Origin: Elusimicrobiales bacterium
GTDB taxonomy: Bacteria; Elusimicrobiota; Elusimicrobia; Elusimicrobiales; UBA9959
Direction of reading: 5' to 3'
Length of the DNA stretch: 64,000 bases
Assembly: GCA_028688015.1 (NCBI GenBank)
Contig: JAQTZB010000001.1
Location: forward strand, 723,663 to 787,662
Part shown: positions 47,828 through 57,157 of the stretch, piece after piece
Layout of the letters: each line of letters begins with the position of its first letter
Position numbering within the stretch: the stretch's first letter is position 1
Translations under genes and position numbers: made by a program
Notes under the pieces: model-generated
What the model saw: only the letters and a program-made list of their open reading frames with translations
The model's database searches: none
Told to the model about the DNA's origin: nothing

Positions 47828-50029
47828 CTAAGTTATCCGTCCGGCGCGGCGCAGGGCGGCCGTAACGCGGGCCATCACCAGCGGGCCCTTGAACGGCTTT
47901 ATCACGTAGTCGTCGGCGCCCAACTGGAAGGCCAGCTCCTGGCTCTTGTCCGAGCCTTCGGTGGTCAGCATTATGACCGGCATATCCAGCAGCCCCAGCG
48001 TGCCGCGCAGGCCCTTCACCAGGTCGAAGCCGTTCATTTTCGGCATGTTAATATCGGAAATAAGCAGGTCCGGGGCCGGCCCTTCGGCTATCTTGGTGAG
48101 CGCCTCTTCGCCATCGGCGGCCTCCAGGGCCTCGTAACCGGCGTTCTCGATGAACTTCTTCAGCAGCATGCGCATTATCTGGTCGTCGTCGGCCACCATC
48201 ACGCGCGGCTTTCCGGGCGGAAGCGCGGCGGGGGCTGCCGGCGTCTCCGGCGCAGAATTAGCCGGCGCCGGGACGGAGGCGGAAGCTTGGACGGGCTGCG
48301 GGGACGCGGCAGGCGAGGCAGCGGTTTTTTTCAAAGCCAGGTAGGACTCAACTTCCTTAAGGTCCGTCTGGGCCGTAGCCAGGTGCCAAAGGGCGTCCCG
48401 CGTCATGGTGCGCAGCGAGCCGGCAGCCAGGGCGGCCTTGGTAATTTCCTCTACGACAGCGCCCGAGTTGATGACTTCCTTGACCTTCGGGTCCATCAGC
48501 AGCAGTTCCACTATGGAGGTGCGGCCGGCGTAGCCGCTCATTTCGCAGTTCTTGCAGCCCACCGCGCGGTAATAGGTTTTCTCTAAGCCGTGCTCCGCCA
48601 GGGCGCGCAGGATCTCCGGGTCGGCTTCGGCCGCCGCTACGGGCTGCCGGCAGAGCGGGCAGAGCTTGCGCACCAGCCGTTGGGCCGTGATGGCCAGCAG
48701 GCCGGGCGAGATCTTGAACCGGTCCACGCCCATGTCCACCAGGCGCGAGATGGTGGAGACCGTGTCGTTGGTGTGCAGGGTGGAGAGCACCAGGTGGCCG
48801 GTCATGGCCGCCTGGAAGGCTATGTCGGCCGTTTCCTTGTCGCGGATCTCACCCACCATGATGATGTCCGGGTCCTGGCGCAGCACCGAGCGCAGCACGG
48901 CGGCGAAACACAGCCCCTGCTTCTCGTTGACCTGCACCTGGTTAATGCCCGGCAGCTTGTATTCTATGGGATCCTCGGCGGTAACCACGTTGCTGGTCTC
49001 GTTCTTTACCTTGTTGAGCACCGAATAAAGCGTTGTAGTCTTGCCCGAGCCGGTAGGCCCGGTCACCAGCACTATGCCCTGCGTGAGGGACATGCACTTG
49101 TCCAGGCCGGCCACCACCTCCGGCGCAAAACCCAGTTTTTCGAACGGCACCTCCGCCGCGCGCTGGTCCAGGATGCGCATCACCACTTTCTCACCGTAGG
49201 AGGTGGGCAGCGTGGAGACGCGCAGGCCTACTTCGGAGCTGCCGATGCGGATCTTGGTGCGCCCGTCCTGCGGGCGCATGTGCACCGACACGTCCAGGTC
49301 CGACATGATCTTGATACGCGAGACCACCGGGCCCATGGCTATGTGGCGCGGGATCTTCATGACGGTCTTAAGTTCGCCGTCCACGCGGATGCGCACGTGG
49401 CTGGACTTCTCTTCGTGCTCGATATGGATGTCGGATGAGTGCTTGCGGTAGGCCTGGGAAATTATAGAGTTGACCAGGGTGATGACGGGAGAGGTCACGC
49501 CGCCGTCCTTGGCATCCTCCCCCTTGGCTTCGCCCATCACCATGATATCGTCCGGGGCGTCGAGCTTGCTGAGCAGGTCAAAGATGACGGTGTCGGCGCT
49601 GAAGAGCTGCTCCAGGCAGGCCTCCATCTCGCGCGGGGTGGTGAAGAGCGGGAGCACCCGCCGGCCGGTCAGCGCCTCCACGTCGGACAGGGCGTTGAAG
49701 TCCGAGGGGTTGCTCATGGCCACTTTTATCTCGGTCTCCACCAGTTTGACGGGCACCAGGTCGTACTTGCGGCAGATCTTTTCCGGCACCAGGGAAAGCG
49801 CGAATTTATCCACCTTCTCCGGGAACAGCGGGAAGTATTTGGTCTTGGAGAGCGCCTCGGCCGCCTTGACGAACTGGTCCACGGTCAATTTGCCGGCGTC
49901 GATCAAGGCGTGCGAAATGTATTTCTTTTTTTCGGTGCGGAACTGGTCCACCACCTGCGGCGGCACCCCGGGCAGGCCAGGCAGCGCGCGCAGGAACCAC
50001 TCGTCACGAAACCGCCATAATTCCGTCAT
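47828..50029 (-). CDS. GspE/PilB-family ATPase fused to a C-terminal response-regulator receiver
   Basis: A 733-residue protein. Residues 1-150 form the MshEN-like N-domain; the ATPase core has GPTGSGKTTTLYSVL (Walker A), AEDPIEYKLPG, DPDIIMVGEIRD (Walker B), TGHLVLSTLHTND and zinc cysteines CPLCRQPV...CKNCEMSG. After an Ala/Pro linker, about residues 610-733 are a receiver domain: VMVADDDQIMRM, LLISDINMPKMNG with the phospho-acceptor Asp, MLTTEGS and VIKPF. This suggests a motor controlled by phosphorylation, perhaps for a second pilus or for regulating the first. No partner platform gene is adjacent. A -10-like TATAAT lies 8 bases upstream. Confidence 0.9.
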   Translation of the reverse strand: MTELWRFRDEWFLRALPGLPGVPPQVVDQFRTEKKKYISHALIDAGKLTVDQFVKAAEALSKTKYFPLFPEKVDKFALSLVPEKICRKYDLVPVKLVETEIKVAMSNPSDFNALSDVEALTGRRVLPLFTTPREMEACLEQLFSADTVIFDLLSKLDAPDDIMVMGEAKGEDAKDGGVTSPVITLVNSIISQAYRKHSSDIHIEHEEKSSHVRIRVDGELKTVMKIPRHIAMGPVVSRIKIMSDLDVSVHMRPQDGRTKIRIGSSEVGLRVSTLPTSYGEKVVMRILDQRAAEVPFEKLGFAPEVVAGLDKCMSLTQGIVLVTGPTGSGKTTTLYSVLNKVKNETSNVVTAEDPIEYKLPGINQVQVNEKQGLCFAAVLRSVLRQDPDIIMVGEIRDKETADIAFQAAMTGHLVLSTLHTNDTVSTISRLVDMGVDRFKISPGLLAITAQRLVRKLCPLCRQPVAAAEADPEILRALAEHGLEKTYYRAVGCKNCEMSGYAGRTSIVELLLMDPKVKEVINSGAVVEEITKAALAAGSLRTMTRDALWHLATAQTDLKEVESYLALKKTAASPAASPQPVQASASVPAPANSAPETPAAPAALPPGKPRVMVADDDQIMRMLLKKFIENAGYEALEAADGEEALTKIAEGPAPDLLISDINMPKMNGFDLVKGLRGTLGLLDMPVIMLTTEGSDKSQELAFQLGADDYVIKPFKGPLVMARVTAALRRAGRIT

Positions 50030-50037
50030 ATTGTTAT

Positions 50038-50043
50038 ATTATA
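50038..50043 (-). promoter_or_regulatory. -10 box of the GspE-receiver gene
   Basis: TATAAT on the minus strand, 8 bases before the ATG at 50029, in an AT-rich 46-base gap between two divergent genes. No Shine-Dalgarno is seen. Confidence 0.45.
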
Positions 50044-50075
50044 TTATTTAGGCGGCGGCTGGAACCGCGCCTGTT

Positions 50076-51158
50076 ATGCTAAGGGCACGCACACTATTTT
50101 CACTGGGGGCACGCCTTGCGGCGGGGGCGGCGCTGCTCTGCGCCTGCGCGGAGCCGGCGCTGGCCCGGCACTACTACAGTTGGGAGCGCAAGCCGCAGAA
50201 GACCTACAACATAAAGGCGCGTGTGCGGCGCTGGCAGACGGCCACATCGGCGCAGGTGCGCTCCTGGATGTTCACCCCCTCCTCCTGGTGGACCCCTCCC
50301 TCGTCCAACATCAGCATCGGCAGCACCTACGATTTCAAGGTAATGGACGCGCCGCTCTACCTGTTCTCGCTGGAAGCCCAGCCGGTGCGCGGGCTCTCTT
50401 TCAGCTTCGAGACCGGCGACAACAAGTTCTCCGGCGGCAAGTATTTCGAGCACGACTGGCTGCATGCCAACGACCAGACCCTCTACCTGCTCAACGGCGT
50501 TACGTGGGACAGCCCCCAGCACCGCGACTACGCCAAGAAGAGCATGGAGACCAGCGGCTCGGCCCGGCAGTATTCCGCGGCCGCCTACGTCAACATCTAT
50601 AAGACCGACGGCCTGGCGCAGGACGGGTTCATGGAACTGGCCCACTCGCTGGACATCTTCCTCGGCTACACCTACTACGAGACCAGGGTAAGGCTCTTCA
50701 ACGGCAACAAGATCATGTCCACCGATTTCTTTCTTCCGACCGCCCCGGCGGGTCCGATGACAGGGCTGGACTCGCGCGCCCGCATGGCCTGGTACGGCTG
50801 GACCGGCGGCTTCCGCGAGCAGGCCGATCTGGGCAAGAATTTTTACGCCGAAGCCCGCTTCGCCTTCGGCCCTACCATGAAATACCGCGGCGAGAATTTC
50901 TGGAACCTCGACACCGCGCTGGCCAACCCCGGCATACGCAGCGCGGCCACCGGCCACCTGGCAGAATTCGACATTTCAGTCTCCTACAAATGCTGGAAGA
51001 ACCTGGAGCTGGACGCCGGCTGGATGGCCTCGACCTACAGATCCAACTCCGGCAGCGAAACCCGCTACTACACGGACGGCACTACCTGGGAAGGCAAACT
51101 CAACCGGGTCAACGCCACCCGCAAGGGCCTCTTCTTCGGCCTGTCCTGGAAGTACTGA
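50076..51158 (+). CDS. Putative outer-membrane beta-barrel protein
   Basis: A 360-residue exported protein with signal peptide (LGARLAAGAALLCACAEPALA). The rest has alternating aromatic/polar strands (YYTYYETRVRLF-like segments, FYAEARFAFGP, MAWYGWTGGFRE), and ends in FFGLSWKY, a C-terminal aromatic signal for barrel insertion. About ten to twelve strands fit. The family is not recognised; omptin- or porin-like function cannot be read. It is divergent from the GspE-receiver gene and followed by a hairpin. Confidence 0.7.
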   Translation: MLRARTLFSLGARLAAGAALLCACAEPALARHYYSWERKPQKTYNIKARVRRWQTATSAQVRSWMFTPSSWWTPPSSNISIGSTYDFKVMDAPLYLFSLEAQPVRGLSFSFETGDNKFSGGKYFEHDWLHANDQTLYLLNGVTWDSPQHRDYAKKSMETSGSARQYSAAAYVNIYKTDGLAQDGFMELAHSLDIFLGYTYYETRVRLFNGNKIMSTDFFLPTAPAGPMTGLDSRARMAWYGWTGGFREQADLGKNFYAEARFAFGPTMKYRGENFWNLDTALANPGIRSAATGHLAEFDISVSYKCWKNLELDAGWMASTYRSNSGSETRYYTDGTTWEGKLNRVNATRKGLFFGLSWKY

Positions 51159-51185
51159 ACCTTCTTTTTTCCCTACAAACACAAA

Positions 51186-51207
51186 CCCCGGACGATTAAG
51201 TCCGGGG
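51186..51207. terminator. Hairpin between barrel gene and tRNA-Met (terminator candidate)
   Basis: Stem CCCCGGAC (51186-51193) / GTCCGGGG (51200-51207), loop GATTAA. On the minus strand TTTGTGTTTG follows, so it can end the tRNA transcript; on the plus strand no T run follows. Confidence 0.6.
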
Positions 51208-51248
51208 CCGGTCCTGATATTTCTTGTTCCAGGTTCGAATCTGTCAAA

Positions 51249-51325
<77 letters not shown>

Positions 51326-51603
51326 CATGTATTATAGCACAGGTGTAGAGGAAATAGCAACATTCTACGACGACAAAATAGGGCTTTACAGGCTTTCGGT
51401 TTCCCCCTCCCGGTTCAAAGTAGTCTTCAGCTTAAAGGGGCTAATCGGATTTAGGATCGGTCCGGCGGGAAATCCAAAAGAGCGATCTTTACCGATCTCT
51501 GCTGAGCACAACCCTTAAGGACGGCAACCGCTGTTCCTGTTGAGGAAATGAAGTTTCCACTTCTTGGTGGCCGGCATTTACACCGACTGGCCACACCTGA
51601 TTT

Positions 51604-53400
51604 TCACACAACTGGCAGGCTCACGGTAAAAGTGGCCCCTTTGCCGGCCGTGCTTACGACCTCGATGGTTCCGCAGTGCTTAGTGATTATCTCGTGCGCC
51701 AGGGCAAGCCCCAGGCCGGTCCCTTTCCCCGGTTCTTTGGTCGTGAAGAACGGTTCGAAGAGCCTGTTTCGCGCGGAGTCCTTAATGCCGGTGCCGGTAT
51801 CCTGGACCTCCAGCACTATCCGCGGCTCACCGGGCTTCTCCTCCCGCCGCGTACGCACCGTAAGCCGCCCGCCTTCGGGCATGGCGTCGATGGCGTTGTT
51901 GCAAAGGGTGAGAACGACCTGCTGGACCTGCGTCTTGTCTCCCTGTATCCGCCCCCCCGAACCGAGTTCCTGGACCAGTTCCACGGATTTGAATTTAGAC
52001 TGCGTCCGGACCAGCAGCAGAGCTTCCCCGATAACGGCGTCAACGTCCAGCAGTTCTGTGCGCGGGGCGGTCTGCCGCGAAAACAGCAGCAGGTTCCGCA
52101 CCAGGTTCTTGCAGCGCGTCGCTTCCCGTTCGATGGACCTCAGCGGCAGGGCATAAGGGTCGTCTTCCTTCAGGCGGCTTACCGCCCCCTGGGCGAAGCC
52201 CAGTATAACCCCTATAGGATTGTTGATCTCGTGCGCCACTCCTGCGGCGAGCTGGCCCACCGCCGACAGTTTTTCCGACTGCGCAAGCCGCTCCTGCAGC
52301 CGCAGGATCTCCCGCATGTCGTGGCCGATACAGACTATGCCCTCCAGTCCTCCGTCTCTGTCCCGCAGGACCGAGGCGGAAAAACTTACGGGGATCTTGC
52401 CCCCGTCCTTCGTCCGGTACGCGCTGTCATAATCTCTGAAAGAGCCTTCCTTAAGCAACTGCTCGAACCATACCCCCTTGAACAGTTCATTTTCCTCAGC
52501 AAATATGATCTTTGCCGGTTTCCCGGCCAGTTCCCCCTCTTTGCAGCCAAGCAGATCTTCGGCCGCGGCGTTCACCATTTTAATGGTACCATCGGGATTC
52601 GCCACGATAATGCTGTCCGCCATTGAATTCACCACGTTGGCCGCGTAATCCCTTGCCGAGATCAATTTATCCGCAGACAACCTCAAACTGTCTGTCATTT
52701 TATTGAACGCGTCCGCCAGTTCCCCTATCTCGTCCTTGGTACTGATATTTACGCGCCTGCGAAGAGTTCCTTCCAGCAGGACAAGCCTGACAGCCTCCGT
52801 AAGCGTCTTTACGGGGGCGACTATAGCCCTGGCCAAAAGCACAGCCCCGAAAAAACTGACAAAAACGGCCGCAAAAGCGATCCCAAGTATCTGTTTTTTT
52901 ATCTTGGAAACGGAACCTTCTATCGCTTTTTTTGAATAACCAAGCCTGATCGTACCCAGCCGTTCGGCCCCGGAGCGGATCGGCGCGGTTATATCGAATA
53001 CGCTTTGCTTCGGGGAAAGCGCGTACTCTTTTACGTATGGACTTTCCGCCCTGATCGAGTCCAGGGTCAGAGGGTCCTTATATACCTTGCCGACTTCTTC
53101 CAGGTCGGCGTGCATCATCACGCGGCCCTCTTTATCCAGCACCACCGCGTAAACGACATAGTCCTCGCGCATCAGCGAATCCACCGTATGTTTGACAGAA
53201 TCCACGTCGTCGGTAATAATACCTTCGGCCACGGAGCCCGCGAGAGTTTCGGCCATGGAAAACCCTCTTTTCTGTATCTCCTCTATCAGCGCGGTTTTCT
53301 GGCGCGAGATCGCCAATGCGCTTATGCCACCTATAACCAGCGCCAGCAGCGCCCCGGTCCAAAGGGTCAGTTTCCACTGTATGTTCAGTCGTATTTTCAT
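51604..53400 (-). CDS. Membrane sensor histidine kinase (HAMP-PAS-HisKA)
   Basis: A 598-residue kinase. Transmembrane helices near 11-31 and 172-192 bracket an extracytoplasmic sensor domain; then a HAMP linker, a PAS domain (about 255-365, NPDGTIKMVNAAAEDLLGC), the HisKA phosphorylation site GVAHEINNPIG, and the HATPase (LCNNAIDAMP, DTGTGI, GKGTGLGLALAHEI). It is the last gene of the signalling operon, 23 bases after a PhnD-like binding protein that could be its input sensor. There is no receiver of its own; the receiver gene at 55117-55506 is a possible partner. Confidence 0.92.
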   Translation of the reverse strand: MKIRLNIQWKLTLWTGALLALVIGGISALAISRQKTALIEEIQKRGFSMAETLAGSVAEGIITDDVDSVKHTVDSLMREDYVVYAVVLDKEGRVMMHADLEEVGKVYKDPLTLDSIRAESPYVKEYALSPKQSVFDITAPIRSGAERLGTIRLGYSKKAIEGSVSKIKKQILGIAFAAVFVSFFGAVLLARAIVAPVKTLTEAVRLVLLEGTLRRRVNISTKDEIGELADAFNKMTDSLRLSADKLISARDYAANVVNSMADSIIVANPDGTIKMVNAAAEDLLGCKEGELAGKPAKIIFAEENELFKGVWFEQLLKEGSFRDYDSAYRTKDGGKIPVSFSASVLRDRDGGLEGIVCIGHDMREILRLQERLAQSEKLSAVGQLAAGVAHEINNPIGVILGFAQGAVSRLKEDDPYALPLRSIEREATRCKNLVRNLLLFSRQTAPRTELLDVDAVIGEALLLVRTQSKFKSVELVQELGSGGRIQGDKTQVQQVVLTLCNNAIDAMPEGGRLTVRTRREEKPGEPRIVLEVQDTGTGIKDSARNRLFEPFFTTKEPGKGTGLGLALAHEIITKHCGTIEVVSTAGKGATFTVSLPVV

Positions 53401-53423
53401 TTCTTCGCGCGACCGCCGGCCAC

Positions 53424-54287
53424 TTACTTCAGGCTCTTAAGCATAGCGTAATCCGCTTCACTGGTTTTTACGAACCCGCCTATCTCTATGCTCTTAAGTA
53501 TCTCCCGGTGCTCCGGCTCATTAATGTTCAGTTTAAGAAGGGCCCGCTCTATCCCGGCCGCCAGACTTTTATCCGTTTTATTATGCGCCGCGAATACCCA
53601 GTAAGGAACCGCCGGGCCTTCCGCAACCACCGAAAGTTTGTCCGCGTTCACTTCCTGCTCGCCTGGCTCATGCAGTTCTTTCCAGCTCCAGTTGTCTATG
53701 ACGCCGGCGTCGTACTTCTTAAGATAAACCCGCAGGATGATGCCTTCGCAATCCCTGCCGAAAGAATGCCCGCCCAGGTCGTTGTTGAGATCCAGGCCGT
53801 GCTCCGCCAGCAGTCTCTTTATCGTTATGTATTTTGTCAGCGAATGCTCGTCGCCGAAAATGATCTTTTTACCCTTCAGCCCGCCGATATCTTTTAGCCC
53901 GCTGTCTTTGCGGACTATGATCACGCCTTTTTCCACCGCTTCCCCTCCGGAAGTCAGCGCCTGCAGCAGGTGCCCGGGGTCATAATTCCCGGCCAGCTGG
54001 GAATAGACGTTGGCGTCCTGCAGGGCGAAATCCACGTCGTTATTCTCCACCCGCCTGAAAAAAGCCTCTGAGTCTTTCGGGATCACCAGCTTGACCTTTA
54101 AGCCGGTTTCTTTTGACAGGAACCCCGCCAGCCCCTGGTACTGCCTGTAAACCTTCATGGGACTTGTGCAGGGCCAGATGCCCAGCCGGATCTCCTTCTG
54201 TCCGCCGGCCGCAAGGGCGGAGGCAAGCCCCGCCGCGCAGAACAAAGCCAGCCCTGCGGCCAACACTTTAATGTGGCGCGTAGTCAT
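53424..54287 (-). CDS. PhnD/phosphonate-type periplasmic substrate-binding protein
   Basis: A 287-residue exported protein (signal VLAAGLALFCAAGLASALA) of the PhnD-like type 2 periplasmic-binding family: IRLGIWPCTSPMKVYRQYQGL, VDFALQDANVYSQLA, KKIIFGDEHSLTKYITIKRLL and GGHSFGRDCEGIILRVYLKKYDAGVID. No ABC permease or ATPase is adjacent; it is flanked by a histidine kinase and a beta-barrel, so a sensing role for an oxyanion or other ligand is more likely than transport. Ligand unknown. The gene lies 12 bases after the barrel stop. Confidence 0.86.
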   Translation of the reverse strand: MTTRHIKVLAAGLALFCAAGLASALAAGGQKEIRLGIWPCTSPMKVYRQYQGLAGFLSKETGLKVKLVIPKDSEAFFRRVENNDVDFALQDANVYSQLAGNYDPGHLLQALTSGGEAVEKGVIIVRKDSGLKDIGGLKGKKIIFGDEHSLTKYITIKRLLAEHGLDLNNDLGGHSFGRDCEGIILRVYLKKYDAGVIDNWSWKELHEPGEQEVNADKLSVVAEGPAVPYWVFAAHNKTDKSLAAGIERALLKLNINEPEHREILKSIEIGGFVKTSEADYAMLKSLK

Positions 54288-54299
54288 ATGTTTAGCCCT

Positions 54300-55046
54300 T
54301 TAAAATTCGAACATCGCCTTCAATACCACGGCCCGGTCAAAAGACCCGCTGGTGAGGCCGAAAGGCGTCCCCAGGCCCAGCCCCAGGCCTTCTTTTATCT
54401 CGTACTTTATGCCCGGCGTGGCGTACAGCTCCGTCTCCTTCGCCTCAAAATCCCTGGCCCCGTTCAGTTCCGCCATAAGGAGCACGGACTTGCCCGCCGG
54501 GAACGCCAGGGCCAGCCCGTATTCCAGCCCCGTCCCTTTATGCCAGTCGTAGGAATAACCTAGATTCCCCTGGACGATAGTCCAGAGGAGGTCTTTGTAA
54601 AAAGCCACGTACGGCTCGTACTCCATTTTTCCCTCGCCGAGCTCTTTATCTTCGCTGCCCGTGGGGAACCCGAGTTCCAGCCCCAGCACCAAAGCCGGGG
54701 CGGAAACCGTCTCCTCCCTGGCAAGCCATTTGAAGCCCAGCCCCGTATCCCCGGCGCCGGAACTTCTTTCGCCTCTCTCCGTACGGACCACTAACGGCGC
54801 GGTTACCTCGCCCGAGAACCTGTCCGTTATCCCGTAGAAAAGGCTGGCCGTCGGCACCTCCCACAGGCTCACGTCCGCCTTGTCTTCCCGCCAGTACTGG
54901 AACTTCAGGTTAAGTTCCCATTGCCCCAGCGCGGTGGGCATTGTCTCTTCCGTTATTACAGGCTCAGCGCAAATTTCACTTTCCTCCGCGGCCGCGCGCA
55001 GAGCCGGCGCCAGCCCCAGGATAGCGAGTATTATTATGGTTTTCAT
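54300..55046 (-). CDS. Outer-membrane beta-barrel protein (transporter-like)
   Basis: A 248-residue exported protein with signal peptide (IIILAILGLAPALRAAA). It has strand-like repeats (ALGQWELNLKFQYWRED, LVLGLELGFPTGSEDKELGEG, LEYGLALAFPAG) and ends LKAMFEF, a C-terminal Phe as in barrels, of the MetA-pathway-phenol-degradation/porin-like class. I chose the ATG at 55046 because the signal starts there. It may pass the ligand of the PhnD-like protein through the outer membrane; this is inference. Confidence 0.75.
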   Translation of the reverse strand: MKTIIILAILGLAPALRAAAEESEICAEPVITEETMPTALGQWELNLKFQYWREDKADVSLWEVPTASLFYGITDRFSGEVTAPLVVRTERGERSSGAGDTGLGFKWLAREETVSAPALVLGLELGFPTGSEDKELGEGKMEYEPYVAFYKDLLWTIVQGNLGYSYDWHKGTGLEYGLALAFPAGKSVLLMAELNGARDFEAKETELYATPGIKYEIKEGLGLGLGTPFGLTSGSFDRAVVLKAMFEF

Positions 55047-55116
55047 TTTTTCCACTGGTTCCCGCAAATATCCCCGCCCTTTCCCGCGCGGCCCCGCTGG
55101 TATCTTCACGCAGTCC

Positions 55117-55506
55117 CTACTGCGGGTCCGCGGCCGGTAGCCGCTTTTTAACCGCGTCCTCGAACCCGGATGCTGTAAAAGGTTTGCACAGGATGTCCCC
55201 GTCCGAAACCCCCAGCGCCCTGAATTCCTCTACATGCGTTTCCAGGCTGAGAAAGGCCGTAATGACCAGCACGCGCGCCGCCGGGAACTTAGCGCGGCAG
55301 CAGCGCACTATTTCGATGCCGTGCCCGTCCTTCAGCCGGAGGTCCGTGATCAGCAGGTCCAGACGTTCCATGGCGCCTATCTTTTCGAGCGCTTCCGTCA
55401 CCGACGCCGCTATAAACGGTTCATATCCTATCCCGCGCAACATGCGCACGCAGAGTCTGCGCATGAAATCCTCGTCGTCCGCCAGAAGAATATTATATTG
55501 TTCCAT
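55117..55506 (-). CDS. Single-domain response-regulator receiver
   Basis: A 129-residue CheY-like receiver. Acidic pair D10-D11, phospho-acceptor Asp55 (LLITDLRLKDG), switch Thr83 (LVITAF) and Lys108 (CKPF). No output domain is present. Its start overlaps the hybrid kinase gene by 14 bases upstream, and the barrel gene follows after a 70-base gap. It could relay phosphate between the two kinases of the operon. Confidence 0.9.
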   Translation of the reverse strand: MEQYNILLADDEDFMRRLCVRMLRGIGYEPFIAASVTEALEKIGAMERLDLLITDLRLKDGHGIEIVRCCRAKFPAARVLVITAFLSLETHVEEFRALGVSDGDILCKPFTASGFEDAVKKRLPAADPQ

Positions 55507-57127
55507 CGCCTTTTTCCTTGAACGCCGGCAGAGTAACTATAAAAGCGGCGCCCTCACCCGGGCGGCTTTCCGCGCTTATTGTCCCTTCGCACTGCTGTAT
55601 TATACCGCTGGAGATCGATAGGCCCAGCCCCGTACCCTTCCCCTCCGTACTGGTGGTAAAGAACGGGTCGAACACCTTGCCTATACTCTCGGGTGATATC
55701 CCGCGGCCGTTATCCTCAAAGCGCAGTACGATGTCGCCACCACAACTTGAGGCCAGGAGTTTAAGTTCCGCGCCCGTTTTCCCGTCCATGGCCTGGCGCG
55801 CGTTCATTATCAGGTTAAGGAACACCTGCTCCAGCTGGGCCGGGTCGCACATAACGGCGGGCAGGTTTTCCTGGAACGCTTTACTAACCTTTATCCCCGC
55901 CCCTTCCAGTTCAAAAGCCGATAACTGCAGGGCAGCGTCCAGAACCGGCAGGACATTGACCGCCGTTTCTTTCCCGTTCTTCCTGCGGCTGAACAGGAGG
56001 AGGTTGCGGACGATATTCCCGCAGCGCATGCTCTGCTGATAAATGGTCTCGACGTCCTCCCGCTGCTGCGCCGCCAGACCGCCGTCCTTAAGCAGCATTT
56101 CAGCGAAGCCCATTATGCCCGCCAGCGGGTTATTGATCTCGTGGGCTATGCCGGCGGCAAGTTGGCCGATGGCGGCCATTTTCTCCGAGTGAATGAGCCG
56201 CGACTGCATCCGCTGTATCTCCTCCAGGCGCTTTTCCAGCTCCCTGAAGAGTGCGGCGTTGTTGATGGCCAGCGAGAGATGCGAGCAAAAAACAGCGGCA
56301 TAGCGCAGGTCGGACGCGGTAAAAAGGTCCCCCCGCCCGGCCCGGTCCACGGTCAGCACCCCCAGCACCTTTCCCCCCATGGCCAGCGGGTAAACCATGC
56401 TGGAGGAAACATCACGCAGGCCCGTGATGCCGGCGAATTCAGCGACGTCTTCAAGCGGGCCGTTGATGAGGACGGGCTCCGCGCCCGGGGACGCCTTGCC
56501 CGCCGCCCGCTCACCGAGCGCCAGGGCGTACGCCCGGTATTCCTCTCCGTCGCGCCCGTGGACGGCCGCCACGCCGAGCTTGCCCTCCGGGCTCAGCAGC
56601 ATTATACAGGCGCCGTCGGCTTTAAGCACCCGGGCGGAAAGTTTAGCCAGGAGCGGCAGCAGTTCATGCAGTTTAATGGACGACATCACCGCCTTGCTGG
56701 CCTCGTACACCCCCAGCATACTCCGCAACTCGTTCTTTTCCAGGGCTTTTTCTATAAGGGCCAGCAGCTCTTCCAGGTCGAAGGGTTTCTGGATAAAATC
56801 GTAGGCGCCCTTTTTCATCGCGCTCACGGCCATCTCTATGGTGCCGTAGCCGGTGGACATGATGACCTCTACGTCGGGGGCCGACTTCTTTACGGCCTCC
56901 AGCAATTGCAGGCCGTCCATGCCGGCCATCTTCACGTCGCTGATGACAAGGCGGAACTTGTCTTTTTTTATTTCTTCCAGCGCGTCCGCCCCGTTGTCGG
57001 CTGTTGCCACCTGGTAGCCGCGCAGACCCAGTTCATACGAGAGCATGTCGCGTATCCCCTGCTCATCGTCCACCACCAGCAACTTTGCGGGCGCTCCGTT
57101 ACGGTTTCCCATCCCCTCTTCGCTCAT
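55493..57127 (-). CDS. Receiver-GAF-histidine kinase
   Basis: A 544-residue soluble hybrid kinase with an N-terminal receiver (LLVVDDEQGIRDML, LVISDVKMAGMDG phospho-Asp, IQKPF), a GAF domain (about 140-290), HisKA (GIAHEINNPLAG) and HATPase (NLIMNARQAMDG, DNGRGI, GKGTGLGLSISSGI). No membrane helices, so it senses inside the cell. The start could be ATG 57127 or ATG 57112. A -35 TTGACC (57152-57157) and -10 ATAGAT (57129-57134) with a 17-base spacer lie directly before it, and the -10 nearly touches the first ATG, which favours the second. First gene of the signalling operon. Confidence 0.92.
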   Translation of the reverse strand: MSEEGMGNRNGAPAKLLVVDDEQGIRDMLSYELGLRGYQVATADNGADALEEIKKDKFRLVISDVKMAGMDGLQLLEAVKKSAPDVEVIMSTGYGTIEMAVSAMKKGAYDFIQKPFDLEELLALIEKALEKNELRSMLGVYEASKAVMSSIKLHELLPLLAKLSARVLKADGACIMLLSPEGKLGVAAVHGRDGEEYRAYALALGERAAGKASPGAEPVLINGPLEDVAEFAGITGLRDVSSSMVYPLAMGGKVLGVLTVDRAGRGDLFTASDLRYAAVFCSHLSLAINNAALFRELEKRLEEIQRMQSRLIHSEKMAAIGQLAAGIAHEINNPLAGIMGFAEMLLKDGGLAAQQREDVETIYQQSMRCGNIVRNLLLFSRRKNGKETAVNVLPVLDAALQLSAFELEGAGIKVSKAFQENLPAVMCDPAQLEQVFLNLIMNARQAMDGKTGAELKLLASSCGGDIVLRFEDNGRGISPESIGKVFDPFFTTSTEGKGTGLGLSISSGIIQQCEGTISAESRPGEGAAFIVTLPAFKEKGDGTI

Positions 57128-57128
57128 G

Positions 57129-57157
57129 ATCTATTCCCCGCCTCTTTCCACGGTCAA
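57129..57157 (-). promoter_or_regulatory. Promoter of the signalling operon (-35 TTGACC, -10 ATAGAT)
   Basis: Minus strand: -35 at 57152-57157, spacer of exactly 17 bases, -10 at 57129-57134, then the first ATG one base later. It is the most classical-looking promoter seen in the window. Confidence 0.55.
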
